Positions 1 to 7,105 of a stretch of 41,923 nt of DNA are shown in pieces; positions within the stretch are counted from its first letter, which is position 1; the number at the start of each line of letters is the position of its first letter. Below the pieces are notes generated by a model. That model had not been told where the DNA came from, did no database searches, and saw only the letters and a program-made list of their open reading frames with translations. The stretch lies in contig CAYHGV010000008.1 in the NCBI GenBank assembly GCA_964356135.1, positions 1-41,923 of the forward strand, given 5' to 3'. The DNA comes from CAYHGV01 sp964356135 (GTDB lineage: Bacteria > Hydrothermota > Tepidihabitantia > CAYHGV01). The translations under genes and the position numbers were made by a program.

Positions 1-334
1 CGATCCGAAAGTCTTTGGGCGGGTGCTTTGCCGGAGTTTTCACGGTGGCAAGGGGAATGAATCCCATCTCGACCCGTCCGCTGTCGGTGACGATTTCCAG
101 GAATTTATCTTTATCCTCATCCAGTTCGTTCATCAGTTTCGCCAGGTCGATCTCTTCTTGCTCGATTTTGAGTTTGGCGTCGGCGGGCATCATTTCGACC
201 GAAGATTTCATGAGGACAACCGGGAAATTTATCTCGACCGTATCGGTGAGGGAATAGATGCGCAGCTGGACCCAGTCCGGGTCCTGGGTTGTGCACAAGA
301 ACCAGAGCGAGAGAAGCGGGATGACGGCATTCAT
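1..334 (-). CDS. secreted or lipid-anchored protein of unknown function (partial, C-terminus outside window)
   Basis: This frame starts at an ATG at 332-334 and stays open to the left edge, giving 111 codons of a longer protein. A strong AAGGAGG lies at 341-347, the usual distance upstream. The first residues (MNAVIPLLSLWFLC) are a short hydrophobic signal, and Cys14 could serve as a lipobox cysteine, so export is likely. The rest is charged, with a Glu/Asp/Lys-rich stretch around residues 55-80 that looks helical, then VTDSGRVEMG. I recognise no family. It lies 17 bases downstream of the PDZ gene on the same strand and is probably cotranscribed with it. The plus-strand frames over this stretch are shadows. 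Confidence 0.7.
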   Translation of the reverse strand, partial: MNAVIPLLSLWFLCTTQDPDWVQLRIYSLTDTVEINFPVVLMKSSVEMMPADAKLKIEQEEIDLAKLMNELDEDKDKFLEIVTDSGRVEMGFIPLATVKTPAKHPPKDFRI

Positions 335-351
335 AGACTACCTCCTTCGGT

Positions 352-900
352 TTAGATTCCTTTATCTTGTAACCGTTTTTTAATTTGTTTCAGTTCTTTT
401 TTCAGCTCCTCCAATTCTTTTCGAGCCTGCTCCAACTGTTTTTTATAGTCGGGGTGGAGTTCATCGTACTGCTCCAGAAAATCTTGCCAGGATTTAAGGA
501 AGGAAGCGCGGACCGGGCCGATGACCTTTGCGGTTGGCAGAGCGGCGAGGCTGACTCCGAGCTCGAGGTTTTTGCCGGTGCGCTGAATCGTTATCTTTAC
601 CGTTTGGTCGGGGTGCTGCCGGATGAAACGGCGGAGGGCAGGGTAATCGGTTATTTTTTCACCGTCGATTGCGAAAATCAGATCGCCGATTTTCAATCCT
701 GCTTTTTCTGCCGGTGAACCGTCGGTCACCTCGGTGACGAGGACGCCGTGCTCAACCCCCAAGGCGATGCGCAGCGCCTGGTTCAGTTCCTGGATTTCGA
801 CACCGAGCCAGCCCATTTTCTCCTCGGTTGTTGCCGGTTGGGCAAAAGCCAATCCGGTGAAGGTGAACAGGGCGATTGCGGCTATGAGATATTTTTTCAT
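352..900 (-). CDS. secreted PDZ-domain protein with C-terminal coiled coil
   Basis: The 182-residue product begins with a clear signal peptide (MKKYLIAAIALFTFTGLAFA, cleavage near residue 20). One PDZ domain spans about residues 28-115; the GWLGVEIQEL and SPAEKAGLKIGDLI signatures match PDZ domains of HtrA/Ctp-type periplasmic proteases. No protease domain is attached. The last 35 residues are a Lys/Glu heptad stretch (KKQLEQARKELEELKKEL) that predicts a coiled coil. It is therefore probably a periplasmic binding or adaptor protein that multimerises; its partner is unknown. The start is fixed by AAGGAGG just upstream. Gene 1-334 follows on the same strand. Confidence 0.88.
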   Translation of the reverse strand: MKKYLIAAIALFTFTGLAFAQPATTEEKMGWLGVEIQELNQALRIALGVEHGVLVTEVTDGSPAEKAGLKIGDLIFAIDGEKITDYPALRRFIRQHPDQTVKITIQRTGKNLELGVSLAALPTAKVIGPVRASFLKSWQDFLEQYDELHPDYKKQLEQARKELEELKKELKQIKKRLQDKGI

Positions 901-1356
901 ATGCTACCTCCTTAAATGCACACAGATGAAAACCTGATAAACACAGATATAAAGAGACGTGTAACCATCGAACACACAGAAAAACTAATTATTTTAACCA
1001 CAGATACACACGGATAAAATACGCAGTATAGCTGGAACGGAGTGACAGCAACACAGATATAAGAAGAAATGTAATCACGAAAGACACAGAAAAATTAATC
1101 AATTTAACCGCAGATCGCGCTCGGCTCCAAAGGAGCCGCCGAAGCGAAGCGTTCTCGGAACGAAGCGCACACGGATAAACGCGGATAATGATTTGACCAC
1201 TGAAGACACGGAAAAGAGAGTATGGAGTAAGCAGTAGGGAGTAAGGAGTAGGGCGAAGGGAAATGCAAAATGAAAAGTGCAGAATGAAAAACGCAAAATT
1301 GGACCAAAAAGAAAACAGTAACCACGGAAGACACAGAGCGTCCATCGGCTGAACGG
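901..1356. repeat. 456-base non-coding gap filled with degenerate direct repeats and a hairpin insertion
   Basis: No credible gene is present; the minus-strand frames here translate simple repetitive DNA. Two diverged copies of one unit are visible. Copy 1 runs from about 951 to 1018 (acacagatata..., then ttaaccacagat, then acacggataaa). Copy 2 runs from about 1051 to 1180 with the same blocks in the same order, but with 52 bases (1117-1168) inserted between its ttaaccgcagat and acacggataaa. Further right are short imperfect tandem runs of ggagtaagcagtag and aaaatgaaaagtgcagaatg type (about 1218-1300). The accacagA/acacagA words recur at about 15785-15802 in the opposite orientation, and a related word at about 10377-10425. 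Confidence 0.75.
1117..1168. repeat. double-hairpin insertion inside an intergenic repeat
   Basis: The inserted segment contains two perfect short hairpins in tandem. The first has arms CGGCTCC (1123-1129) and GGAGCCG (1133-1139) with loop aaa. The second has arms CGTTC (1150-1154) and GAACG (1158-1162) with loop tcg. Its borders are set by comparison with the neighbouring uninterrupted repeat copy at 951-1018. Confidence 0.7.
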
Positions 1357-1794
1357 TTACGCCGATGCCGGCACCGGATGGACGAGGGTTAGGAGAAATC
1401 CTCCGAAGCCACCCGCGGCCAGGGTTAGGATGAACCAGGCAATAACCAGCAGATTGAACGTCCCGGTTCCGAACAGCACCATACTTAGATTGATGGTGGC
1501 GACCACCAGTCCGGTGAAGGCGCCGTTGGGCAGCGCCGCGCCTGGAGCTTTACGCGCAACCAGTGCTCCGGCTGCGATTGTCAAAAGGAATGTCAGTCCT
1601 GGTCCTGCCCAGGGTGCAAACTGGCCTGCGAAGCGTGCGATACGGACCGGGTCCGGTGCGCCGCGGGCTTGAAAACCGAGCAGAAACCCGTAAATAAAAA
1701 CCGTCACGATTACCGCGAGTAAACTGATGATGCTGACCACCACGCCGGTGAGCACACCCCGGCCCCAACGGATCTCGGATAATCGAAATCTCAT
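1357..1794 (-). CDS. small polytopic membrane protein
   Basis: The product is 145 residues when started at the ATG at 1794. That ATG overlaps the TGA of the upstream gene as ATGA (1791-1794), the classic geometry for translational coupling; the longer frame start at 1869 lies inside the upstream gene and is less likely. About four hydrophobic segments are visible (GVLTGVVVSIISLLAVIVTVF, WAGPGLTFLLTIAAGALVA, a third around residues 95-120 and FNLLVIAWFILTLAAGGFGG split by a short turn), with little polar sequence between. It resembles small YrzE/DUF-type inner-membrane proteins, but I cannot name a family. Its position at the end of the sigma/anti-sigma/bactofilin-like operon suggests an envelope role. 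Confidence 0.8.
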   Translation of the reverse strand: MRFRLSEIRWGRGVLTGVVVSIISLLAVIVTVFIYGFLLGFQARGAPDPVRIARFAGQFAPWAGPGLTFLLTIAAGALVARKAPGAALPNGAFTGLVVATINLSMVLFGTGTFNLLVIAWFILTLAAGGFGGFLLTLVHPVPASA

Positions 1795-2975
1795 TTCGGA
1801 TTTCCGTAGGGTTTCGTGCCGAATCGGGTGAGGAGGCAGGCGCCGAAACCGAAGGTAACTGCAACCCAAACAGCGGATACTCCGAGGATCGCAATTATCA
1901 AGCCGATGACGCCAATCGGACCGGGGGCAAGCCGGAATAATCCTGCGACGATCGTAAGCAGTACGATCGCTAAAAACCCAACTGCCATCAATCCTAAGGG
2001 AGATTCAAATCGCCAGTTCCAATTTTTCTTGAGCCACTCACCGACGGTTAAAGAGATGCCTGCCCAACCGAGGAGAAATGCGATCAGGATTCCAAGTAAC
2101 GCCAATGGTATGAGCGGAATGCCAATAATGGTTATCGTTAAGACGACCATAAGCGGCGAAATCGCCAGTTGTCCTCCGAAGCCGACTAAAAACACAATCA
2201 GCGGTTTGTGCGTGATCGCATCGGCGATGGTTTGGGTGGGCCGCGGGAAAATGAGGGTGATGAGGAGAACGAGGATGAATACTCCGACCAACCAGACGAG
2301 GGTGAAAATCAATCGGAGCGACCGGCCGACGAAGGGAGGAAGCCGGACTTCGCCATTGAAGGGAGGAATATGGATTTCGGCATCAACCTTGCCGCTTTTT
2401 ATTCCTTCGACGAACTTCGGTATGAGCTTATTGAGGAAACCAAGCGGAACCTGCTCTACTTTACCTTTCACCACCGCACCCGGTTTTTGGTCGAGGGTGC
2501 CGCCGATGATGACAACGTCGCCGGTGACGACTGCGGTTGAATCGAGACTGAGACTGCCGCCGATAGCGGCGACATCCCCAGCGACCGCACCGTGAACTTC
2601 GGCTGAGCCGCCGATCGCCGCCACATCGCCGGAGATGGTTCCGAACATCTTAACCGCTCCACCGATGGCAACCGCATCGCCGTCGACTGTGCCGTTGACG
2701 ACGATCGCGCCGCCAAAAACTACCGCGTCGCCTATGACCGTGCCGTCGATGGTTATGGTTCCATCGCTGACGACCAGATCGTGTCCGATGACCGAATCCT
2801 TGGGGACCGAAATATCACCGTGGATCATTTCCGATCGTTCGTATTCTTTATCGTTGACAACCGTTTTTATTCTGACCGCTGGTTTTTCAACTTCGATGCC
2901 GAGATGACTCTCTTGTGCCGGGCTGGGCAGTAACCAGCCGAGGGCGAGTAAACCGAAGAGAATGTATTTTACCAT
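1791..2975 (-). CDS. bactofilin-like polymer-forming domain protein with C-terminal membrane domain
   Basis: The 394-residue protein has a signal peptide (MVKYILFGLLALGWLLPSPA). Around residues 55-175 it carries a run of short beta-helix repeats (GDAVVFGGAIVVNGTVDGDA, DVAAIGGSAEVHGAVAGDV) typical of bactofilin or polymer-forming proteins. From about residue 225 on there are five or more long hydrophobic segments (LIFTLVWLVGVFILVLLITL, then LIPLALLGILIAFLLGW). The whole follows the known architecture of an exported beta-helix fused to a polytopic membrane domain, unlike true cytoplasmic bactofilins. AAGGAGG lies immediately upstream of the ATG. It is in the same run as the ECF sigma and anti-sigma genes and is a plausible output of that switch. 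Confidence 0.88.
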   Translation of the reverse strand: MVKYILFGLLALGWLLPSPAQESHLGIEVEKPAVRIKTVVNDKEYERSEMIHGDISVPKDSVIGHDLVVSDGTITIDGTVIGDAVVFGGAIVVNGTVDGDAVAIGGAVKMFGTISGDVAAIGGSAEVHGAVAGDVAAIGGSLSLDSTAVVTGDVVIIGGTLDQKPGAVVKGKVEQVPLGFLNKLIPKFVEGIKSGKVDAEIHIPPFNGEVRLPPFVGRSLRLIFTLVWLVGVFILVLLITLIFPRPTQTIADAITHKPLIVFLVGFGGQLAISPLMVVLTITIIGIPLIPLALLGILIAFLLGWAGISLTVGEWLKKNWNWRFESPLGLMAVGFLAIVLLTIVAGLFRLAPGPIGVIGLIIAILGVSAVWVAVTFGFGACLLTRFGTKPYGNPK

Positions 2976-2991
2976 GTTTTTCCTCCTTGGT

Positions 2992-3078
2992 TTAGTTAAA
3001 CAAAAATAGCTTATTGATTACAACGATAATGAGCACGATTACGGTGATGAGAATTAGACAAGTCTTCATCTCCGACAT
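2992..3078 (-). CDS. 28-residue single-pass membrane peptide between anti-sigma factor and bactofilin-like gene
   Basis: A short frame (ATG at 3076-3078, TAA at 2992-2994) encodes MSEMKTCLILITVIVLIIVV followed by INKLFLFN. Almost the whole peptide is one uninterrupted hydrophobic helix with a short polar N-terminus. It fills the 125-base gap between the anti-sigma gene (ends 3101) and the bactofilin-like gene (starts 2975), on the same strand. There is no convincing Shine-Dalgarno sequence, so it may rely on ribosomes finishing the upstream gene 22 bases away. The composition is striking for random DNA, but conservation cannot be judged here. Confidence 0.45.
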   Translation of the reverse strand: MSEMKTCLILITVIVLIIVVINKLFLFN

Positions 3079-3100
3079 CGTTTAGATATCGCCGTCATCA

Positions 3101-3652
3101 TCAATAGCCATTGACCGTCCGGCTCAACCGGGTTTGACCGAACCGGGTTCGAAATGTCAAAAGCTTAATCAGCAGCAGTGTTACCACCAGGATAGCGAAG
3201 ATAGCCGGGAAGACGATGGAGGGGTTGAATCCTCGGAAGAACAACTCCGCCACCCGACCGAAGTTCTGGCCGATGAGGATCAGTCCTTTTGCAATTGGAA
3301 TGGTTTTGCGGATGAGAGGGGGCAGCCAGGTGTCGATAGAAGCGACGAGGCGTGATCCGGCAAATCCTAAAAGAACGAATCCGGCACCAGCCCAGAGTGC
3401 AGCAATCGAGGCGACCCGGACAAAGATTCTCGAAGGTCGGATAATTTGTTTTAAAACTTTTTGATTGAAGGCAGGGCTCGGCTCTAACACCTCGACCTGG
3501 GTCGCCAGGTTTACCGCTGCCATCAGCAAAGCCAGTTCCCGGCGGCAGCGGCGGCAGCCTTTGAGATGCCGGTTCAGTTTTGCCTGCTCTGCCGGATTAA
3601 GCTCGCCATCAATACAGGCATGAAAAAGAGCTGTGGTTTTGCTGCAATTCAT
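3101..3652 (-). CDS. anti-sigma factor with zinc-finger (zf-HC2) domain
   Basis: The 183-residue product has the zinc-binding anti-sigma signature: Cys3, then His29-x3-Cys33-x2-Cys36 (RHLKGCRRC). Membrane segments follow at about residues 77-105 (ASIAALWAGAGFVLLGFAG) and 148-170 (FPAIFAILVVTLLLIKLL). In this family the cytoplasmic N-domain holds the ECF sigma factor until an envelope signal releases it. The gene begins two bases after the stop of the sigma gene, so the pair is translated from one message. Pairing of these two gene types is one of the most reliable context clues in bacteria. Confidence 0.92.
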   Translation of the reverse strand: MNCSKTTALFHACIDGELNPAEQAKLNRHLKGCRRCRRELALLMAAVNLATQVEVLEPSPAFNQKVLKQIIRPSRIFVRVASIAALWAGAGFVLLGFAGSRLVASIDTWLPPLIRKTIPIAKGLILIGQNFGRVAELFFRGFNPSIVFPAIFAILVVTLLLIKLLTFRTRFGQTRLSRTVNGY

Positions 3653-3654
3653 TA

Positions 3655-4233
3655 CTATTTAATACGAATTTGGGGGAGCAAATGTTTCACCTTTAGCAGC
3701 TCTCTTTTAAGTTTTTCCCGGGCTCGATGGAGCCGGGTTTTTACCGTACCCAGAGGGAGGTCGAGGATACGGGCGAGTTCTTCATAGGATTTCCCTTCCC
3801 GGTGATAAAGGAGTAAAACCTCGCGGTATTCGACCGACAGCTTAAGAATCGCCTGCTCGATTATTTCTTTTTGGCGTTGGTGCCGATAATTTTCGGCTGG
3901 CCCGGGGGTAGTGATTTCTTCGGTTATCTGCACCGCGGGGGTTTTGTGACGGCGGAAAAAGTCGACGGCAAGATTATGACTAATCCGGAACAACCAGTTC
4001 GAAAACGGGAAATTCGGGTCATACGTTCCTAAAGCCTTGAAAGCCCGGATAAAAGTCTCCTGGGTTAGATCTTCGGCATCGACCCGATTGCGCACCAGGC
4101 GATAGACATAGCTGAAGATAGCGTTTTTATATCGGTTGAGGAGCTGGGTATAAGCCGATTGCTCGCCCTCGAGGCACAGTTTCACCAATTGAGCGTCGGG
4201 GTTTTCGACCGGAGAATTGTCTTTTTGCTTCAT
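3655..4233 (-). CDS. ECF-family RNA polymerase sigma factor
   Basis: The 192-residue protein has sigma region 2 (about residues 25-95, with DAEDLTQETFIRAF and SNWLFRISHNLAVDFFRR, the -10 recognition helix) and region 4 (about 130-180, with YREVLLLYHREGKSYEELA and LPLGTVKTRLHRAREKL, the helix-turn-helix that reads -35). Regions 1 and 3 are absent, as expected for group IV sigma factors. It heads the run sigma, anti-sigma, membrane peptide, bactofilin-like, membrane protein. No Shine-Dalgarno sequence precedes the ATG. A TATAAT on this strand lies at 4269-4274, about 35 bases upstream, without a clear -35 partner; ECF operons are often autoregulated and such promoters would not look like sigma70. 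Confidence 0.93.
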   Translation of the reverse strand: MKQKDNSPVENPDAQLVKLCLEGEQSAYTQLLNRYKNAIFSYVYRLVRNRVDAEDLTQETFIRAFKALGTYDPNFPFSNWLFRISHNLAVDFFRRHKTPAVQITEEITTPGPAENYRHQRQKEIIEQAILKLSVEYREVLLLYHREGKSYEELARILDLPLGTVKTRLHRAREKLKRELLKVKHLLPQIRIK

Positions 4234-4291
4234 TATAATATGCCGAATTAAGAGCCCGGCATTGGCTCATTATAGGTCCCGAGTTAAGAAA

Positions 4292-5194
4292 TCAGCCTTT
4301 TTTAAATAAGTCTAAAAATCGGTCCTCGAACATCTCAAACAACCCCCACTTATCAAGCTCCCGTTTTAATTCCATCGCCTTTTCCCGATTTGCTTTCGCT
4401 TCTTCGAACAGGCCTTCGATTCTATTCAGAACCTGTTGGGAGACACCGCTTTCTTCTTCCTCTTCGTCTTTCGTTCCCAGCATCGTTCGGAAATGCGTTT
4501 CAAGCTGTTCCATTTTCTGGTCTATTTCCGTAATGAGGTTGTCGAGCTCGGTGAAGTCTACGCGCACCTTAAGGATTTCCTGGAAGATCTCGACCAGTGC
4601 CTTCCAGGCACGAGGGTTGATGAAATTGGTTGCATAGATGGGCATGGTCGCCAGGAGACAGGTTGCCTCAATCGACCGCTCATTGGCGTAACCGAGCAGG
4701 AGCCCGTTGAGACCGGAGATGGTGCCTTCTTCCATGGGCAAAACAGAAAAGCGCTGGAGCCGGTCTCGACTATAGCTGGTATTAGCCGCACCATACACCC
4801 GGGAGCGGTCTTTGTAGCTCGATGGGATCGGAAAAGCGGCGGCAGTATAGAGCTGGGTCACACCTAATTGTTGGGCGAAATCTAAAACCAGTTTGGCAAA
4901 ATTTACTCCGACTTCGCCGCCGAACTGGTTGTCGTTTTCTAAGACCACCAGTGCGGGTTTGGTTCGAGCATAGAAGACACTGCGGGGCGGTCGGGGGATT
5001 TTTCCCAAGCCGTCTTCGACGACAATTGCATCCGGTTGATAAAAGGATGCGAGTTCAATTTCAGCAAATTCAACCATATCGAGTTTTTTTCGGAGATAGT
5101 TAATCGCACCGAGCGCGACATTGCCCATGCCGGGCCAGGCGGCTAAGACTACCGGCCGGGTAAGCTCGATCGTTCGTTTAATCTTAACGCTCAT
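4292..5194 (-). CDS. PAC2-family protein (proteasome-assembly-chaperone fold)
   Basis: The 300-residue protein has the PAC2 pattern: an early WPGMGNVALGAINYL loop (about residues 19-33), PALVVLENDNQFGG, and LGVTQLYTAAAFPIP in the central sheet, followed by the Gly-rich GTISGLNGLLLGYANERSI turn. The C-terminal 70 residues are acidic and coiled-coil-like (LDNLITEIDQKMEQLETHF, then EEEEE). PAC2 proteins are common in archaea and Actinobacteria near proteasome genes; here no proteasome gene is nearby and the role is unknown. The promoter at 5202-5231 puts the transcription start at or next to the ATG, and there is no Shine-Dalgarno sequence. Confidence 0.85.
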   Translation of the reverse strand: MSVKIKRTIELTRPVVLAAWPGMGNVALGAINYLRKKLDMVEFAEIELASFYQPDAIVVEDGLGKIPRPPRSVFYARTKPALVVLENDNQFGGEVGVNFAKLVLDFAQQLGVTQLYTAAAFPIPSSYKDRSRVYGAANTSYSRDRLQRFSVLPMEEGTISGLNGLLLGYANERSIEATCLLATMPIYATNFINPRAWKALVEIFQEILKVRVDFTELDNLITEIDQKMEQLETHFRTMLGTKDEEEEESGVSQQVLNRIEGLFEEAKANREKAMELKRELDKWGLFEMFEDRFLDLFKKG

Positions 5195-5201
5195 CGGTTC
5201 A

Positions 5202-5231
5202 ATTATATATTCGGTCGGTGGTTGGCGTCAA
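5202..5231 (-). promoter_or_regulatory. sigma70-like promoter of the PAC2 gene, predicted leaderless
   Basis: Reading the minus strand, -35 TTGACG (5226-5231), an 18-base spacer and -10 TATAAT (5202-5207). Only seven bases separate the -10 box from the ATG at 5194, so transcription should start at about the A of the start codon. Confidence 0.6.
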
Positions 5232-5264
5232 GCGGAAAATCGATCGGTGAGAACACAGCGGTTA

Positions 5265-5816
5265 TTAATGAATTTTATACTTTTTTAGAAATTTTTCCGC
5301 CACAATTCGATACGCCGGCTGGTTGGCTTCCATATACGCCGGGCTGTGGTGGATAACGGGAAAGTTTTTCTTCACAAAGAAAGCCCGGAAATCGACCAGT
5401 GCCTTTTCAGTAAACGGAATCGAGTCGGCACGGGCGAGTTTTTCGCACAGGTCCCAATAGTTCAAAAAATGTTTTGCATTACCTTTGCCTTTCATAAATT
5501 GCGCCGATTCCTGCATTACCGTAAAGAGGATTTCCGGAACGCCGCCTCCTTTTTTATAAGGCCGGAGATTGATTCGATAGATAATTCCTTTCGGGTCGAT
5601 GGACTCAACAAGGGGCACCACTTCGTCAAACCGGGGCAGATTTGCCATCTCTGCCTGCAACATTTCCAGGGCATGGTGATGGAGTAGATGGCCGCCGCCA
5701 AAGACCGCCTGGGAAAGGAGTTTGTACAGGTCTTCGACCTGAAAACCGGGGTGGCGCCGAATCTGGTCTAAGATAATTTTTTTAAGCCGTACTTTTAATT
5801 CAGCGTGTTGTTTCAT
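5265..5816 (-). CDS. conserved hypothetical protein with QAVFGGGHLLHHH motif
   Basis: The 183-residue protein has no signal peptide or membrane segment. Distinct blocks are LYKLLSQAVFGGGHLLHHHA (about residues 46-65), IIYRINLRPYKKGGG (about 78-92) and the C-terminal HHSPAYMEANQPAYRIV. I have a sense of similar proteins in other bacteria sharing the VFGxGHL, RVNLRPYK and PAYRVV blocks, but know of no assigned function. The clustered histidines and the HHS motif could bind metal or phosphate; this is speculation. It lies 70 bases upstream of the PAC2 gene, on the same strand, but that gene has its own promoter. Confidence 0.75.
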   Translation of the reverse strand: MKQHAELKVRLKKIILDQIRRHPGFQVEDLYKLLSQAVFGGGHLLHHHALEMLQAEMANLPRFDEVVPLVESIDPKGIIYRINLRPYKKGGGVPEILFTVMQESAQFMKGKGNAKHFLNYWDLCEKLARADSIPFTEKALVDFRAFFVKKNFPVIHHSPAYMEANQPAYRIVAEKFLKKYKIH

Positions 5817-5835
5817 AGCTGCATTTCCACATTAC

Positions 5836-5939
5836 TGTCATTCCGAGCTCGGCTCGGCGGCAACCTTGGTGCCGATTCGAGCCGCCAGCGAGGAATCTCA
5901 TTTTGAGATTGCTTCAGGACTTCGTCCTTCGCAATGACA
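5836..5939. repeat. intergenic palindromic repeat, TGTCATT...AATGACA type, copy A
   Basis: The element begins TGTCATTCCGAG and ends CGCAATGACA, so its ends are inverted copies of each other. The centre is a near-perfect palindrome, AATCTCA-ttt-TGAGATT. Related copies lie at 9994-10083 and 30936-31026. This copy carries an extra nested palindrome at 5850-5884. Confidence 0.8.
5850..5884. repeat. nested short palindrome inside repeat copy A
   Basis: The outer arms are CGGCTCG (5850-5856) and CGAGCCG (5878-5884), the same arms seen at 11941, 30602 and 30657. Instead of the usual three-base loop, 21 bases are enclosed, and these contain a second imperfect hairpin (GGCAACCTTGGTGCC, 5859-5873). 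Confidence 0.65.
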
Positions 5940-5971
5940 ACATAAATAGCAAATACCTGACGAGGGAAGTT

Positions 5972-7072
5972 TTAAGCATCTTCATTAGGAACCATTGAAC
6001 TTGAGGTTGTAAAAGATGCCAGCCGTTTCAGACAGGAGAGTTTTTCATCGTTTCCGATTTTCGCTGCTCTAATCGCCTCTTCTAAAATTGCAATCGAACG
6101 GTCGTAGTCCTGCCGGTTAATCGGATAGGGATAGCCGTCTTTACCGCCGTGGGCAAACGAGTAGCTGACCGGGTCGCGGAAACTCGGTTGGGCACCGTAG
6201 GTGATTTCGGCGATCAGTGCCAGTGCCCGAATCGTTTTTGGTCCGACGCCGGCAGTTGCCAACAAAGCAGAAAAATCATCGGGCGGCTGCTCGTAGGTCT
6301 TCAAAAGAATCTTCAGTATCCGGTCCGGATTGATATCGGTTGCGAGCACGGGATGGTGGGCAGGTAAAGCAAGTTCTTTTATGCGCTTGAGCTCTTTAAT
6401 ATTTTTATCCGGGTGTTCATGGGCAATCGCCACGGAAACAGTTTGCGCCCGGCTTGAATCCTGGGTTACCATATTGAGCACTTCGCCGGTATGGTCGCAG
6501 AGAATCGCTTTGTGGGGGTCAAGGACAAAACTGGCTACATCTTCGGACAACCAGTGGTAGCGCCGCGCCCAGCGGGTCGTGGTATTCATCCCCTGCTGGA
6601 CGACCGCCCAATTTCCGGTTGGGGTGAAAAAGAAGGTATGGTGGTAGAGCTGATAACCATCCTGGAGCCCGGCGGTATCGACTTTGGCAACCATCCGGCT
6701 GGCTGCGATCAGGCCCTCCGGTGCCACCGAAAGGTACGGACCGTAATCGCCAATCTGAGTCGGGGTCGCGCGTGAGGTTTTGCCTTTACCGCCGGCAACG
6801 AACAGCCCCAATTCCCGTTCCATGCCGCTGACGCCGGTTTTTAGTGCCGCACAGAGGGTTGTGGTCAAACCGGAGGAATGCCAGTCAAAGCCGAGGACGC
6901 AACCCAGGCTCTGAAACCAGAACGGGTCGGCAATCCGCCGCAAGAATTCGTCGCTGCCGTATTCACCAATAATGATTTCGGTAATCGACCGCGCCAGTTT
7001 CCGCATCCGCTTCATCAACCAGGGAGGTGCCGCACCCCAATGAAGCGGCAGTTCGGCTATTCCTCGTTTCAT
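5972..7072 (-). CDS. DUF763-domain protein
   Basis: The 366-residue protein matches the DUF763 family by several hallmark blocks: MKRGIAELPLHWGAAPPWL at the start, GSDEFLRRIADPFWFQSLGC (about residues 39-58), GFDWHSSG, and a middle KTSRATPTQIGDYG. Around residues 268-290 LLATAGVGPKTIRALALIA looks like a helix-hairpin-helix, which often contacts nucleic acid backbone. The biochemical function of DUF763 is unknown to me; the HhH hints at DNA or RNA, which is inference. The family is frequent in archaea and thermophilic bacteria. No Shine-Dalgarno sequence is present; the -10 box lies six bases before the ATG. Confidence 0.9.
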   Translation of the reverse strand: MKRGIAELPLHWGAAPPWLMKRMRKLARSITEIIIGEYGSDEFLRRIADPFWFQSLGCVLGFDWHSSGLTTTLCAALKTGVSGMERELGLFVAGGKGKTSRATPTQIGDYGPYLSVAPEGLIAASRMVAKVDTAGLQDGYQLYHHTFFFTPTGNWAVVQQGMNTTTRWARRYHWLSEDVASFVLDPHKAILCDHTGEVLNMVTQDSSRAQTVSVAIAHEHPDKNIKELKRIKELALPAHHPVLATDINPDRILKILLKTYEQPPDDFSALLATAGVGPKTIRALALIAEITYGAQPSFRDPVSYSFAHGGKDGYPYPINRQDYDRSIAILEEAIRAAKIGNDEKLSCLKRLASFTTSSSMVPNEDA

Positions 7073-7078
7073 GGCTCA

Positions 7079-7105
7079 ATAGTAATCATGATCGTCAAAA
7101 GTCAA
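7079..7105 (-). promoter_or_regulatory. promoter of the DUF763 gene, predicted leaderless
   Basis: Minus strand: -35 TTGACT (7100-7105), 15-base spacer, -10 TACTAT (7079-7084), then six bases to the ATG at 7072. The spacer is on the short side, so confidence is moderate. Confidence 0.5.

Noticed and set aside
989..1345. 118-codon and nested minus-strand frames
   Set aside because: They translate degenerate repeats and short tandem words (ILHFSFC, TPYSLLLTPYSL-like runs) with no ribosome site.
1816..2595. 259-codon plus-strand frame
   Set aside because: Antisense to the bactofilin-like gene; caused by the regular codons of its beta-helix repeats.
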